Assembly (NCBI GenBank): GCA_963829705.1
Contig: CAWHJN010000005.1
Location: forward strand, 682,001-746,000
Direction: 5' to 3'
Source of the DNA: CAWHJN01 sp963829705
GTDB taxonomy: Bacteria; Bacteroidota; Rhodothermia; Rhodothermales; BA12
DNA: 64,000 nucleotides
Part shown: in pieces, positions 34,635-42,822 of the stretch
Numbering within the stretch: the first letter of the stretch is position 1
Layout of the letters: the number at the start of each line of letters is the position of its first letter
Made by a program: the position numbers and the translations under genes
Notes under the pieces: model-generated
The model's input: only the letters and a program-made list of their open reading frames with translations
The model's database searches: none
What the model was told of the DNA's origin: nothing

Positions 34635-35173
34635 GAAGTTGCGCCCTGCCGTCCGTAGGCGAGCACGAGCTTGAGGTGGATGAGCAGCGTCGCCACGAGG
34701 TCGAGTTTCTGGAGGCGTTCGTCGGGTTTCTCGGGGAGGCCGGGGCCGGAGACGCGCCCCATCCACAACGCCATCTTGTCGGTCAGCGCCCGCTCGCCGG
34801 GAAACTGGTTCTCGGGCAGGTGGAGGGTGTAAAACTGGCGCTTGCGCTCCAGCCGCGCCCGCACCCCTTCGTGCGCGTCGGCCAGCGCGGGATCGTTTTG
34901 CGCCAGCACCGCCCCGCCGACGAGGTACTCGCGGTAGAGAAACGGCAAGTCGAGCAGCACGTCGCGCGCGGCCCCGGCGATCTCGGGCGCGTCGCGCAAC
35001 GCCACCTCGGCGGCCCGCGCCGTCGCCGTCGCCACCAGCGCCAGCGTCTCCTCCGCCACGACCTCGGGGTCGGCACCGGGGATGCTTTCCAGAATGGCCC
35101 GCGCCAGATCCTGCGTCATGCCGACGGCTCCGATCGTGGCAAACGCGGTGAAAGAGGCGAGACGGGTCATCAT
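34631..35173 (-). CDS. Unknown protein translationally coupled to the GH113-like gene
   Basis: A 180-residue protein of unknown function. It is mostly helical by composition, with ARAILESIPGADPEVVAEET, a central LLDLPFLYREYLVGGAVL and a basic C-terminal half (ERKRQFYTLHLPENQFPG). The first 18 residues are mildly hydrophobic; an internal ATG at 35119 could be the true start. Its stop overlaps the GTG of the following gene, and it begins beside a low-GC spacer containing inverted repeats. Confidence 0.6.
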   Translation of the reverse strand: MMTRLASFTAFATIGAVGMTQDLARAILESIPGADPEVVAEETLALVATATARAAEVALRDAPEIAGAARDVLLDLPFLYREYLVGGAVLAQNDPALADAHEGVRARLERKRQFYTLHLPENQFPGERALTDKMALWMGRVSGPGLPEKPDERLQKLDLVATLLIHLKLVLAYGRQGATS

Positions 35174-35283
35174 TCCTGATTCGTCAATTTGCTACTAGTT
35201 GATTGCTAATGAAAAGGCAGAGATGTAGACGCATTACCACATCCGTATGTCAATTAGCAATCATGAATTCGCTCCTTAGCGAA
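35174..35283. other. Low-GC intergenic island with inverted repeats
   Basis: A 110-base spacer that is clearly AT-richer than the surrounding DNA. It holds a perfect 11-bp inverted repeat, TGATTGCTAAT (35200-35210) and ATTAGCAATCA (35253-35263), and a second hairpin ATTCGCT/AGCGAAT (35267-35284, 4-base loop) that ends in the stop codon of floA. No gene is seen. The second hairpin may mark the floA transcript end. Confidence 0.7.
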
Positions 35284-36270
35284 TCAGCCGTTCTTCTCGC
35301 CTTCGCTGCCACCGCCGATGCGCTCGCGCATACCCGTATCGGCCTGCACGTTGCGGAGGTTGTAGTAGTCCATCACGCCGAGGTTGCCGTTGCGGAAGGC
35401 GTCGGCGATGGCTCTGGGGATTTCGGCTTCGGCGGCGACCACGTGGGCGCGCTGCTCCTGCACGGCGGCGCGCATCTCCTGCTCGTGTGCCACGGCAGCG
35501 GCGCGGCGCTCCTCGGCTTTCGCCCGCGCCACCTGCAAATCCGCCTCGGCCTGATCCGTCTGGAGCTTGGCTCCGATGTTGTCGCCCACGTCCACGTCGG
35601 CGATGTCGATCGACAGAATGTCGAAGGCCGTGCCGCTGTCGAGGCCCTTGGCGAGCACGGTTTTGGAGATGTTGTCCGGGTTTTCGAGCACCTGCGCGTG
35701 CGTCTCCGACGAGCCGATGGTCGAGACGATGCCCTCGCCGACGCGCGCGATGATGGTTTCCTCGCCCGCCCCGCCGACGAGCCGCTCGATGTTGGCGCGG
35801 ACGGTCACGCGGGCGATGGCGCGCACCTGGATGCCGTCTTTGGCGATGGCCGAGATCGGCGGCGTCTCGATGACTTTGGGGTTGACCGACACCTGCACGG
35901 CCTCGAACACGTCGCGCCCGGCGAGGTCAATGGCCGTCGCCCGCTCGAAGCCGAGTTCGATGTTGGCCTTGTCGGCGGAGATCAGCGCGTTGACGACTTT
36001 CTGCACGTTGCCGCCTGCGAGGTAGTGCGCTTCGAGTTGCGTCGCGCTCACGCCGATGCCGGCCTTGTGCGCCGTGATGAGCGGCTTGACGATGTTGATG
36101 GGCGGCACGTTGCGCAGCCGCATCCCGACGAGGTCGCTGAAGAGCCGAATCTTCACGCCGGAGAAGAACGCCGTCAGCCAGAGGCGCAGCGGAATAAAGT
36201 AGAAAAAGCCCACCATAAACAGGACGACGCCCGCGATGATGGCCAGTCCGATGATGTCGAGTCCTTGCAT
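35284..36270 (-). CDS. floA: Flotillin-like protein FloA
   Basis: A 328-residue YqfA/FloA protein (UPF0365). One N-terminal membrane segment (IIGLAIIAGVVLFMVGFFYF, about 6-25) anchors an SPFH-like region with the family core KIRLFSDLVGMRLRNVPP, GVSATQLEAHYLAGGNV and GRDVFEAVQVSVNPKVIETP (in pieces), then a charged helical end rich in Ala/Glu/Arg. Flotillins organise membrane microdomains. The ATG at 36270 begins the family N-terminus; no NfeD partner gene is adjacent. Confidence 0.94.
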   Translation of the reverse strand: MQGLDIIGLAIIAGVVLFMVGFFYFIPLRLWLTAFFSGVKIRLFSDLVGMRLRNVPPINIVKPLITAHKAGIGVSATQLEAHYLAGGNVQKVVNALISADKANIELGFERATAIDLAGRDVFEAVQVSVNPKVIETPPISAIAKDGIQVRAIARVTVRANIERLVGGAGEETIIARVGEGIVSTIGSSETHAQVLENPDNISKTVLAKGLDSGTAFDILSIDIADVDVGDNIGAKLQTDQAEADLQVARAKAEERRAAAVAHEQEMRAAVQEQRAHVVAAEAEIPRAIADAFRNGNLGVMDYYNLRNVQADTGMRERIGGGSEGEKNG

Positions 36271-36402
36271 GATGGGTGAGGATTCTGGTTTGTTAATGGG
36301 CTGCGCTCTCCGCGATCCGAGGTCGAATACTCTGTTTGCTGATGATTGGATGGTTGATTTGTGGGTGGAAAACCATCCATTCAACCCAGCCATCTAACAA
36401 AC
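36271..36402. other. Low-GC spacer with a GGATGGTT/AACCATCC hairpin
   Basis: A 132-base spacer between moaC and floA, AT-richer than its surroundings. GGATGGTT (36348-36355) and AACCATCC (36371-36378) form an 8-bp inverted repeat. TGATTTGTGGGT, in the loop region, is related to a string near 22081 on the other strand. No promoter box of the usual kind was found for floA. Confidence 0.5.
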
Positions 36403-36891
36403 TCAATTGTCCGAGCGCAGATAGTCGCCACTCTGGCCGCCGGTTTTTGCGAGCAGGTGGATGTCGGTGATCTCGATGCGTTTGGAGACGGACTTGCACA
36501 TGTCGTAGACGGTAAGCGCGGCGACAGTCACCGCCGTCAGTGCCTCCATCTCCACACCCGTCGGCCCCATCGTCTTGACGTACGCGCGGATGTCCACGGC
36601 GTCCTCGTCGGCGTTGAGCGTCAGTTCCACGTCCACGCCTTTGATCTGCACGTCGTGACACAGCGGGAGGAGTCGGCTCGTCTGCTTGGCCCCGAGGATG
36701 CCCGCGATCTGGGCCACCGTGAGCACGTCGCCTTTGCGTACCGACCCGCTCTGGATGAGCCCGAAGGCTTCGCCGCCCACGCGGACGCGCCCGGAGGCCA
36801 CAGCAGTGCGGGACGTACTGGGCTGGTCGCCCACGTCTTGCAGGCGCACGCCGCCCTGGGGGTCGTAAGAAGTCAGGGGGGAATCACTCAT
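36403..36891 (-). CDS. moaC: Cyclic pyranopterin monophosphate synthase
   Basis: A 162-residue MoaC, catalysing the second part of cyclic pyranopterin monophosphate formation in molybdenum-cofactor synthesis together with MoaA. Family motifs include KGDVLTVAQIAGILGAKQTS, LLPLCHDVQIKGVDV, GPTGVEMEALTAVTVAALTV and the C-terminal KTGGQSGDY. A moaA gene is not in the window. The promoter box TATCTTGA lies 34 bases upstream of its ATG. Confidence 0.95.
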   Translation of the reverse strand: MSDSPLTSYDPQGGVRLQDVGDQPSTSRTAVASGRVRVGGEAFGLIQSGSVRKGDVLTVAQIAGILGAKQTSRLLPLCHDVQIKGVDVELTLNADEDAVDIRAYVKTMGPTGVEMEALTAVTVAALTVYDMCKSVSKRIEITDIHLLAKTGGQSGDYLRSDN

Positions 36892-36925
36892 GGAAAGAAG
36901 AAAGACGAGGGGGGAAAGGAGGTTT

Positions 36926-36933
36926 TCAAGATA
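36926..36933 (-). promoter_or_regulatory. -7 promoter box TATCTTGA for moaC
   Basis: Minus-strand TATCTTGA, one base from the recurring TATCTTGG box, 34 bases before the moaC start. Confidence 0.45.
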
Positions 36934-36970
36934 GAGGAGAACGCCGTGGCATGTTCCTCGGCGCGGCGCG

Positions 36971-38626
36971 TCAGCGGTCGGCGGGGCGTTCGTAGACGGG
37001 CGTGCCGCCGAGGTAGGTAGCGACGACTTCCGCTTCGAGCACTTCGCGTGGCGCGACGGTCATGATGTCGCGGGAGAAGAGCACGAAATCGGCGTACTTG
37101 CCGGGTGTGATCGAGCCGACTTCGTCTTCCATGAAGGCGGCGTATGCCGCGTCGAGCGTGAAGCCGCGCAGCGCCTCCTCGCGCGTGAGCTTCTGGTCGG
37201 GGTGCCAGCCCTCGACCGGGTTGCCGTCGGCGTCCTGCCGGGTGATGGCGGCGTAGAAGCCGAGCAGCGGATCGACCTGCTCGACGGGAAAATCGGAGCC
37301 GAGGGCGAGGCGCGCGCCCGCGTCGAGGAGCGACCGCCAGGCGTACGCGCCCTGCACGCGCTCCGGCCCGATGCGGTCTTCGGCCCAGTACATGTCGCTC
37401 GTGGCGTGCGTGGGCTGCACGGAGGCGATCACGCCGAGCGCGGCGAAGCGCGGGATGTCGCCGAGGGCGAGAATCTGCGCGTGCTCGACGCGGTGCCGCC
37501 CGGCGGTGCGGCCCGTCTGCCGCATGGCCGCTTCGTAGGAATCGAGAGCGACGCGGTTGGCGCGGTCGCCGATGGCGTGCGTGTTGACCTGGAATCCGCA
37601 TTCGAGCGACCGCGCGACGTCGGCGGTGAAGGCTTCGGGCGTCTGGAAGAGCAGGCCCACGTTCTCTGAATCGTCGTGGTAGGGAGCCAGCAGCGCCGCG
37701 CCGCGGCTGCCGAGCGCGCCGTCGAGGTAGTACTTGACGCTGCGGACGGTGAGGCGGTCGCCGTAGCCGTAGAGCGGTCCGTGTTCGCAAAAGTGGTCGA
37801 AGGTCGCGCCGCGCCCGCCGATCATGGCGTAGAGGCGCAGCCCGAACGTGCCCGCGTCGATGCGGCGCTGGTAGAGTTCGATCTCGCTCATCCCGATGCC
37901 GGCCTCGTGTACGCCCGTCAGGCCGAGGCGGGCGGTTTCTTCGAGCGCGAGCGTCAGCGCCCGGTCGGCGTCTTCCGCTTTCGGAGCCGGTACGGCGCGG
38001 CCCACGAAGCCCATCGCCCCGTCGATGAAGACGCCCGTCGGCTCGCCCGCAGCGTCGCGGACGACGTGCCCGCCCTCGGGGTCGGCGGCCTCGCGGATGC
38101 GGTCCAGCCCGGCGGCGCGCAGCGCGGCGGTGTTGGCCCACGAGGCGTGCCCGTCGATGCGGACGAGGTACACGGGGCGGTCGGGGAACGCGGCGTCGAG
38201 GTCGGCGCGCGTCGGGAAGTCCCGCTCGGGCCAGTCGTTCTGATCCCAGCCGCGCCCCGTCAGCCACGCACCGGGGGGGAGGTCGGCGGCGAAGGCGCGC
38301 AGGCGTTCCAGCACCTCACTTTTCGACGTGGCCCCGACGAGGTCGGCGGTGAGCTTGCTCTGGCCGAGGTTCATCAGGTGCGCGTGCGCGTCGATGAGGC
38401 CGGGCACGACGGTCAGGCCCCCGGCGTCGCGGCGCGGCGCGTCGGGGTAGGCGGCCAGCACCTCGGCATCCGAGCCGATCATCAGGAAGCGGTCGCCCTG
38501 CACGGCCAGCGCCTGCGCGGTCGGCTGCGCCTCGTCGGCGGTGTAGATGCGGGCGTTGTGGAGCACGAACGTCGCCTGCGCCGAGGCGGTGGCAGGAATG
38601 AGGAGGAGCATCAGCAGGAGGCGCAT
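36971..38626 (-). CDS. Exported YtcJ-like amidohydrolase
   Basis: A 551-residue amidohydrolase_3 protein with a signal peptide (MRLLLMLLLIPATASAQA). Metal-site motifs are VPGLIDAHAHLMNLG (about 68-82), THAIGDRANRVALDSYEAA (about 352-370), HRVEHAQIL and GSDFPVEQVDPLLGFYAAIT. Relatives hydrolyse N-substituted amides or formamides, but YtcJ-type substrates are mostly undefined. The ATG at 38626 begins the signal peptide, with a TATCTTGG box 28 bases upstream. Confidence 0.93.
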   Translation of the reverse strand: MRLLLMLLLIPATASAQATFVLHNARIYTADEAQPTAQALAVQGDRFLMIGSDAEVLAAYPDAPRRDAGGLTVVPGLIDAHAHLMNLGQSKLTADLVGATSKSEVLERLRAFAADLPPGAWLTGRGWDQNDWPERDFPTRADLDAAFPDRPVYLVRIDGHASWANTAALRAAGLDRIREAADPEGGHVVRDAAGEPTGVFIDGAMGFVGRAVPAPKAEDADRALTLALEETARLGLTGVHEAGIGMSEIELYQRRIDAGTFGLRLYAMIGGRGATFDHFCEHGPLYGYGDRLTVRSVKYYLDGALGSRGAALLAPYHDDSENVGLLFQTPEAFTADVARSLECGFQVNTHAIGDRANRVALDSYEAAMRQTGRTAGRHRVEHAQILALGDIPRFAALGVIASVQPTHATSDMYWAEDRIGPERVQGAYAWRSLLDAGARLALGSDFPVEQVDPLLGFYAAITRQDADGNPVEGWHPDQKLTREEALRGFTLDAAYAAFMEDEVGSITPGKYADFVLFSRDIMTVAPREVLEAEVVATYLGGTPVYERPADR

Positions 38627-38654
38627 GGGAAGCGGGAAGTGTCGTGACAGCGGC

Positions 38655-38662
38655 CAAGATAC
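38655..38662 (-). promoter_or_regulatory. -7 promoter box TATCTTGG for the amidohydrolase
   Basis: Minus-strand TATCTTGG, identical to boxes at 57410 and 62365, 28 bases before the start codon. Confidence 0.5.
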
Positions 38663-38721
38663 ACCGTGGGTCGGAAACGCGGCAGCGCCGGGTCGGCTGC
38701 GCAAGGGAGGCGTTACCAGAC

Positions 38722-38758
38722 AAAACGCCCCGACCGCCAACAGGCAGCCGGGGCGTTT
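38722..38758 (-). terminator. Intrinsic terminator of ndk
   Basis: A 10-bp perfect stem AAACGCCCCG/CGGGGCGTTT (16-base loop). Read on the minus strand it runs into GTTTTGTC, giving a short T-tract, and it lies about 25 bases past the ndk stop. Confidence 0.75.
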
Positions 38759-38781
38759 GCAATTGCACTCGATCCGAGACG

Positions 38782-39207
38782 TTACGCGCCGACGGCGATG
38801 ATCTCGTGCTCGGCGAAAAAGTAGTTGCTCTCCGTCTTACCGTTCTCGACAGAATCGGAGCCGTGGGCCGCGTTGCGGCCCATCGACTCCGCGAAGTCCT
38901 TGCGGATCGTGCCCTCGGCGGCCTGCGCCGGGTTCGTCGCGCCGATGAGGTCGCGCCACGCCTGCACGGCCCCGGCTTTCTCCAGCACCATCGGAATGCA
39001 CGGGCCGCTGGACATGAATTCGGTCAATTCGCCGAAAAACGGGCGCTCTTTGTGGACGGCGTAAAAGCCCTCGGCTTCCCGCTGCGTCAGCGTGACGAGC
39101 TTCATGGCCTTGACCGTGAAACCGGCTTTGAGGATGCGGTCGAGGATGACACCCGCGTGGCCGTTCTCGACGGCGTCGGGCTTGATGATGGCGAGCGTGC
39201 GCTCCAT
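38782..39207 (-). CDS. ndk: Nucleoside diphosphate kinase
   Basis: A 141-residue NDP kinase that balances nucleoside triphosphate pools through a phospho-His intermediate. The start TLAIIKPDAV, the substrate loop RPFFGELTEFMSSGP and the active site GRNAAHGSDSVENG (His115) are all canonical. The ATG at 39207 gives the family length; the frame upstream is leader. It has its own TAGATTTG promoter box and terminator, so it is monocistronic. Confidence 0.98.
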   Translation of the reverse strand: MERTLAIIKPDAVENGHAGVILDRILKAGFTVKAMKLVTLTQREAEGFYAVHKERPFFGELTEFMSSGPCIPMVLEKAGAVQAWRDLIGATNPAQAAEGTIRKDFAESMGRNAAHGSDSVENGKTESNYFFAEHEIIAVGA

Positions 39208-39250
39208 AACAAAAAAGGTTTGCGTTCGGATAAACAAAAACAGGCAGGCG

Positions 39251-39258
39251 CAAATCTA
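39251..39258 (-). promoter_or_regulatory. -7 promoter box TAGATTTG for ndk
   Basis: Exact TAnnTTTG match on the minus strand, 43 bases before the ndk start codon. Confidence 0.55.
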
Positions 39259-39317
39259 CGCCTGCCCGCTTGCTCGCCCCGACGTTTCCGCCGAAACGCG
39301 GCATTTCTTGACCAAAC

Positions 39318-40205
39318 TCACCGCGCCCGCAGCGCCACGGACCCGCGCGACGTTTCGAACGCCAGCAGCGGCCCGCCGCCGTTGACCGGGCCCCGGTACT
39401 CGGTGTCGCGGTCGCGGCGCACGCGGAGATCGTCCACGTCGAAGTCGCTGGTGAGCGAGCCTCGGCGGTCGAGGTCGGCGTCGAGGCGGAAGCCCGCGCC
39501 GCGCGGCAGCGCGATGGCCACGTCGCCCCGGCTCGTCTCGAAGCGGCTGTCGCCTTCGAGCGCGTCGAAGGCCACCTCGATGTCGCCCCGGTAGGTATCG
39601 ACCTGGATCGCGCCTTTCAAGCCGCCCACGCGCACGGTGGGGCGGTAGGCGTCCACGGTCACGTTGCCGACGATCTCGCGCAGATCGACGGTGTTCTTGT
39701 ACGTGTCGATCATCACGTCGCCCACGACGCCGCGCACGTCGATGGCGCTTTTGTACGTGTCGATGGCAAGGTCCGCCCGGAGATTTTCGACGCGGATATC
39801 CGACTTGTAATCGTCGATGGATAGCCTGGCCGTGCGGGGCATCTTGATGGTGTAATGCACGAACGGCAGCGACATGTTGCCCCATTGCACACCCAGCACC
39901 GAGTTTTTCTTTTTCGCCCGGTCGTAGTTCGATTTGATCAGCACGCGGTCGCCGCGCCCCTCGATCTCCACGTCCGTCAGTTCGACGAGATCGGCGTTTT
40001 CGTCTGCTTCAATGCGCGCTTCGACCTCGACCTCGTCGCGGTCCCACGTCGTCACGGTGATGCTGCCTTTGTACGTGTCGATGGAGACGGTGCCGCGCGC
40101 GCCGAGCGTGACGGTTTCGCGGACGTTTGTGCCGGATTGCGCCACGGCCACACCGCCGAGAACACTCAGCAACGCGGCACACGCGGCAACTCGTAGAAAG
40201 GACAT
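39318..40205 (-). CDS. Exported DUF4097-like beta-repeat protein with 18-residue period
   Basis: A 295-residue exported protein with a signal peptide (residues 1-22, ending AVAQS). The body is a run of beta repeats with the signature (I/V)D-x-Y(K/R): positions 42, 130, 148, 166, 184 and 202, the last five spaced by exactly 18 residues, followed by two FETSRG(D/S)V units at 222 and 283. This suits a right-handed beta-helix or DUF4097/adhesin-type strand stack. Function is unknown. The ATG at 40205 starts the signal peptide. The repeats share DNA words (for example GTACGTGTCGAT in the minus-strand complement), indicating duplication. Confidence 0.82.
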   Translation of the reverse strand: MSFLRVAACAALLSVLGGVAVAQSGTNVRETVTLGARGTVSIDTYKGSITVTTWDRDEVEVEARIEADENADLVELTDVEIEGRGDRVLIKSNYDRAKKKNSVLGVQWGNMSLPFVHYTIKMPRTARLSIDDYKSDIRVENLRADLAIDTYKSAIDVRGVVGDVMIDTYKNTVDLREIVGNVTVDAYRPTVRVGGLKGAIQVDTYRGDIEVAFDALEGDSRFETSRGDVAIALPRGAGFRLDADLDRRGSLTSDFDVDDLRVRRDRDTEYRGPVNGGGPLLAFETSRGSVALRAR

Positions 40206-40270
40206 GGCAGGCTCGCAGTTGGTGAAAAGGTCGGAGTCCCTACGAGGCATCGCGGCGCGGTGTTACACGC

Positions 40271-40302
40271 AAAAGCGGCACACCCTCGCGAGGGTGCGCC
40301 GC
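40271..40302 (-). terminator. Intrinsic terminator of the 49-residue protein gene
   Basis: A long hairpin built on the perfect palindrome CACCCTCGCGAGGGTG (40281-40296), extended by GCGGC/GCCGC across one mismatch, followed on the minus strand by TTTTGCG. Confidence 0.75.
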
Positions 40303-40324
40303 CGTGCAGCGAAAAGCACGCGCT

Positions 40325-40474
40325 TTACTCGCCCAGTTCCACCTGGATGTCGGGGCCGTCCACGGCGTCGGCGCCGCTGCCCGAGGTGAAGAACCAGATG
40401 CCTGCCGCGATGGCGAGGATGACGAGGATGACGATGGCAACGCTCGCGACGTTGCTGCTGCTGTTGTCGGCCAT
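40325..40474 (-). CDS. 49-residue single-span membrane protein
   Basis: A tiny protein: polar start MADNSSSNVA, one membrane span VAIVILVILAIAAGIWFF (about 12-29), and an acidic tail SGADAVDGPDIQVELGE. It is bounded by a promoter-like box 29 bases upstream and an intrinsic terminator 23 bases past the stop, which supports a genuine, independently expressed gene. There is no family assignment; it lies divergent from the beta-lactamase-fold gene. Confidence 0.7.
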   Translation of the reverse strand: MADNSSSNVASVAIVILVILAIAAGIWFFTSGSGADAVDGPDIQVELGE

Positions 40475-40502
40475 GAGGACGGGGAGGTTTTGAAGGAGAG
40501 CG

Positions 40503-40511
40503 CCAAGAGTA
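40503..40511 (-). promoter_or_regulatory. Promoter-like box TACTCTTGG
   Basis: Minus-strand TACTCTTGG resembles the TATCTTGG box with one extra base. It lies 29 bases before the 49-residue protein gene. Confidence 0.3.
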
Positions 40512-40592
40512 CGACCTTTCCCACGACGCGCATAGCAGCGTGTGTAGACATAACGCCACGTTTGCGAGTGTGAAGGCCCCGCACCGCGCGTG

Positions 40593-40600
40593 TACCTTTG
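40593..40600 (+). promoter_or_regulatory. -7 promoter box TACCTTTG
   Basis: Exact TAnnTTTG match, 39 bases before the ATG of the serine hydrolase gene at 40640. Confidence 0.55.
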
Positions 40601-40639
40601 GGCCCGTCGCCCCTTCGGATCTCTCGACCCCGCTCTGCC

Positions 40640-42727
40640 ATGCTTCGTTTCTACCACTCTGTGCTCGCGCTGCTGTTCGCCCTCGTCCTTGCCACCCCAG
40701 CCCTCGCGCAGCGCGCCGAGGGCGATTGGACCGGGGCCATCGACATCCCTGGCAACACGCTCGCCATCGAGGTGACGCTGGAAGAAACCGGCGGCGCGTG
40801 GACGGGCACGATCTCCATCCCCGCGCAGAACCTCACGGGCTACGCGCTCGGCGGCATCCGAGCAGAGGGCGACTCGGTGTTTTTCCAGATGGACGGCATC
40901 CCCGGCACGCCGCGTTTCCGGGGCGTGCTTAAGGAAAACGACGCTGTACTCGCGGGTGATTTTCTGCAGGGACAGGGCCGCCTCACGTTCTCACTGACGC
41001 GCGCGGAGGTCGCCTCTCAACAGACCGCCGCACAGGCGCAGGACGCGCTCGCGGGTTTCGACTCGCTCGTCGTCGCGGCGATGGACGAGTGGCACGTGCC
41101 CGGCCTCGGCCTCGCCATCGTGCGCGGCGGCGAGATCCTCTACGAAAAAGGCTACGGCCTGCGCGACGTGGCCGCTGGCACGCCCGTTACGCCCACGACG
41201 CGCTTTGCCATCGGCTCGGCGTCGAAGGCGTTTACAGCCGCCTCGCTCGCCCTCCTCGTGGACGACGGCGCGCTCGACTGGAACACGCCCGTCATCGAGT
41301 ACCTGCCCGATTTCCGGATGTACGACCCCGTCGCCACCGAGGAGATGACGGCGCTCGACCTCGTCGTCCACCGCTCGGGCCTGCCGCGCCACGACCTCTT
41401 GTGGTACAGCACGCCATTCACGCGCGCCGATCTCTTCTCGCGCCTCCAGTACCTCGAACCCACCAAGCCCTTCCGCAGCGCGTGGCAGTACCAGAACCTG
41501 ATGTTCATGGCGGCGGGCTACCTCGCCGGCACCCTCAACGGCTCGACGTGGGAGCAACTCGTGCAGCAGCGTCTTTTCGATCCGCTCGGCATGACGGGCG
41601 CGTCCTTCACCATCGACGCGCTGACCGCCACCGACGACTACGCGACGGGCTACGCAGGTGGGCGCGACTCGGTGGAACTGATGCCCTATCACCCGCTCGA
41701 CGCCATCGGCCCGGCGGGCTCCATCAACGCGAGCGCGCGCGACATGGCGCAGTGGGTGAAACTCCACCTCTCCGACGGCGAGATGAACGGGCAGCGCATC
41801 CTCTCGAAAGGCAGCCTCGATTTCCTGCACCTGCCGCAGGTGTTCATCGGGCCGCGCGGTAGCAAAGGCTCGCCGTACCTGCTCTACGCGCCGGGCTGGT
41901 TCGCCGAGGTCTACCAGGGCCACCGGATGCTGCAGCACGGCGGCAACATCGACGGCTTCTCCGCCCTCGTCGGCTTCCTGCCCGACGACGACCTCGGCCT
42001 CGTCATCCTCACCAACAAAAACGGAACGCCGCTCCCCGCCGCCCTCATGCAGACGGCCTTCGACCGGATTCTCGACCTCGAAAAAACCGACTGGGTGGCG
42101 GCGATCCGTCCGCAGGGCGATGGGGAGGACGACGAGGAAGAGGACGCCGCGTCCGAGGAATCCGAGCGTGTGACGGGTACGACGCCCTCGCACGCCCTCG
42201 CCGACTTCGCGGGCGTCTACGAGCATCCGGCGTACGGGCAGGTCACGATTCAGGCGAAAAACGACAGCCTGCACATCGCTTATTACACCCTCGACGCGCC
42301 GCTCGCGCACTGGCACTACGACACCTTTGCCATCGAAGGCGGTGTTTTCGAGAACACCAAACTCACCTTCCACACCGACGCCTCGGGCCGCGTGGAGACG
42401 ATGACGCTGCCCTTCGAGCCCGCGCTCGACCCGCTCGTGTTCACGCGCGCCACGCGCGAGGCGACGCCCGCCGAACTGGCGCGCTACGCGGGTACGTACC
42501 AGCTTTCCACACAGCGCCTGACGGTGGCGGTGCAGGGCGAAAACCTGGCGCTCACCGTGCCTGGCCAGCCCACCTACACGCTCGAACCGACGAGCCAGGC
42601 GCACCTGTTCAGTCTCTCGACGTTGAGCGGCTACCGCGCCCGCTTCGATCTGGAAGAGGGCCGTGTGGTGCGGATGGTGCTCCTCCAACCCAACGGCACC
42701 TTCACCGCCGAGCGCGTCGAGGAATGA
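40640..42727 (+). CDS. Secreted beta-lactamase-fold serine hydrolase
   Basis: A 695-residue class C beta-lactamase/penicillin-binding-type protein. Signal peptide 1-23 (ending PALAQ); a beta domain of about 100 residues (DWTGAIDIPGNTLAIEVTL); the catalytic domain with SASK (Ser193-Lys196), Y-x-N in WQYQNLMFMAAGYL, and HGG in MLQHGGNIDGFSALVGFLPD; an acidic linker (EDDEEEDAASEESE); and a C-terminal DUF3471-like beta-barrel region (FAGVYEHPAYGQVTI). Such proteins are esterases or D-aminopeptidases more often than drug-resistance enzymes. The start has its own promoter box. Confidence 0.92.
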   Translation: MLRFYHSVLALLFALVLATPALAQRAEGDWTGAIDIPGNTLAIEVTLEETGGAWTGTISIPAQNLTGYALGGIRAEGDSVFFQMDGIPGTPRFRGVLKENDAVLAGDFLQGQGRLTFSLTRAEVASQQTAAQAQDALAGFDSLVVAAMDEWHVPGLGLAIVRGGEILYEKGYGLRDVAAGTPVTPTTRFAIGSASKAFTAASLALLVDDGALDWNTPVIEYLPDFRMYDPVATEEMTALDLVVHRSGLPRHDLLWYSTPFTRADLFSRLQYLEPTKPFRSAWQYQNLMFMAAGYLAGTLNGSTWEQLVQQRLFDPLGMTGASFTIDALTATDDYATGYAGGRDSVELMPYHPLDAIGPAGSINASARDMAQWVKLHLSDGEMNGQRILSKGSLDFLHLPQVFIGPRGSKGSPYLLYAPGWFAEVYQGHRMLQHGGNIDGFSALVGFLPDDDLGLVILTNKNGTPLPAALMQTAFDRILDLEKTDWVAAIRPQGDGEDDEEEDAASEESERVTGTTPSHALADFAGVYEHPAYGQVTIQAKNDSLHIAYYTLDAPLAHWHYDTFAIEGGVFENTKLTFHTDASGRVETMTLPFEPALDPLVFTRATREATPAELARYAGTYQLSTQRLTVAVQGENLALTVPGQPTYTLEPTSQAHLFSLSTLSGYRARFDLEEGRVVRMVLLQPNGTFTAERVEE

Positions 42728-42735
42728 AGAGGGAT

Positions 42736-42763
42736 GCAGGGACGTGCCACGGCCCGTCCCTGC
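42736..42763. terminator. Hairpin between convergent genes
   Basis: A 9-bp perfect stem GCAGGGACG (42736-42744) and CGTCCCTGC (42755-42763) just past the stop of the serine hydrolase gene, facing lipA. There is no T-tract, so it is a weak or structural terminator at best. Confidence 0.4.
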
Positions 42764-42822
42764 CGTTCACGTGTCATCCGAGCTTCGGCGACAGGGGGCG
42801 CTACGACGTGTGCTCCCGCATC

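Noticed and set aside
40266..40302. The CACCCTCGCGAGGGTG palindrome as an operator
   Set aside because: It is extended by flanking complementary bases and followed by a T-run on the minus strand, so a terminator explains it better.
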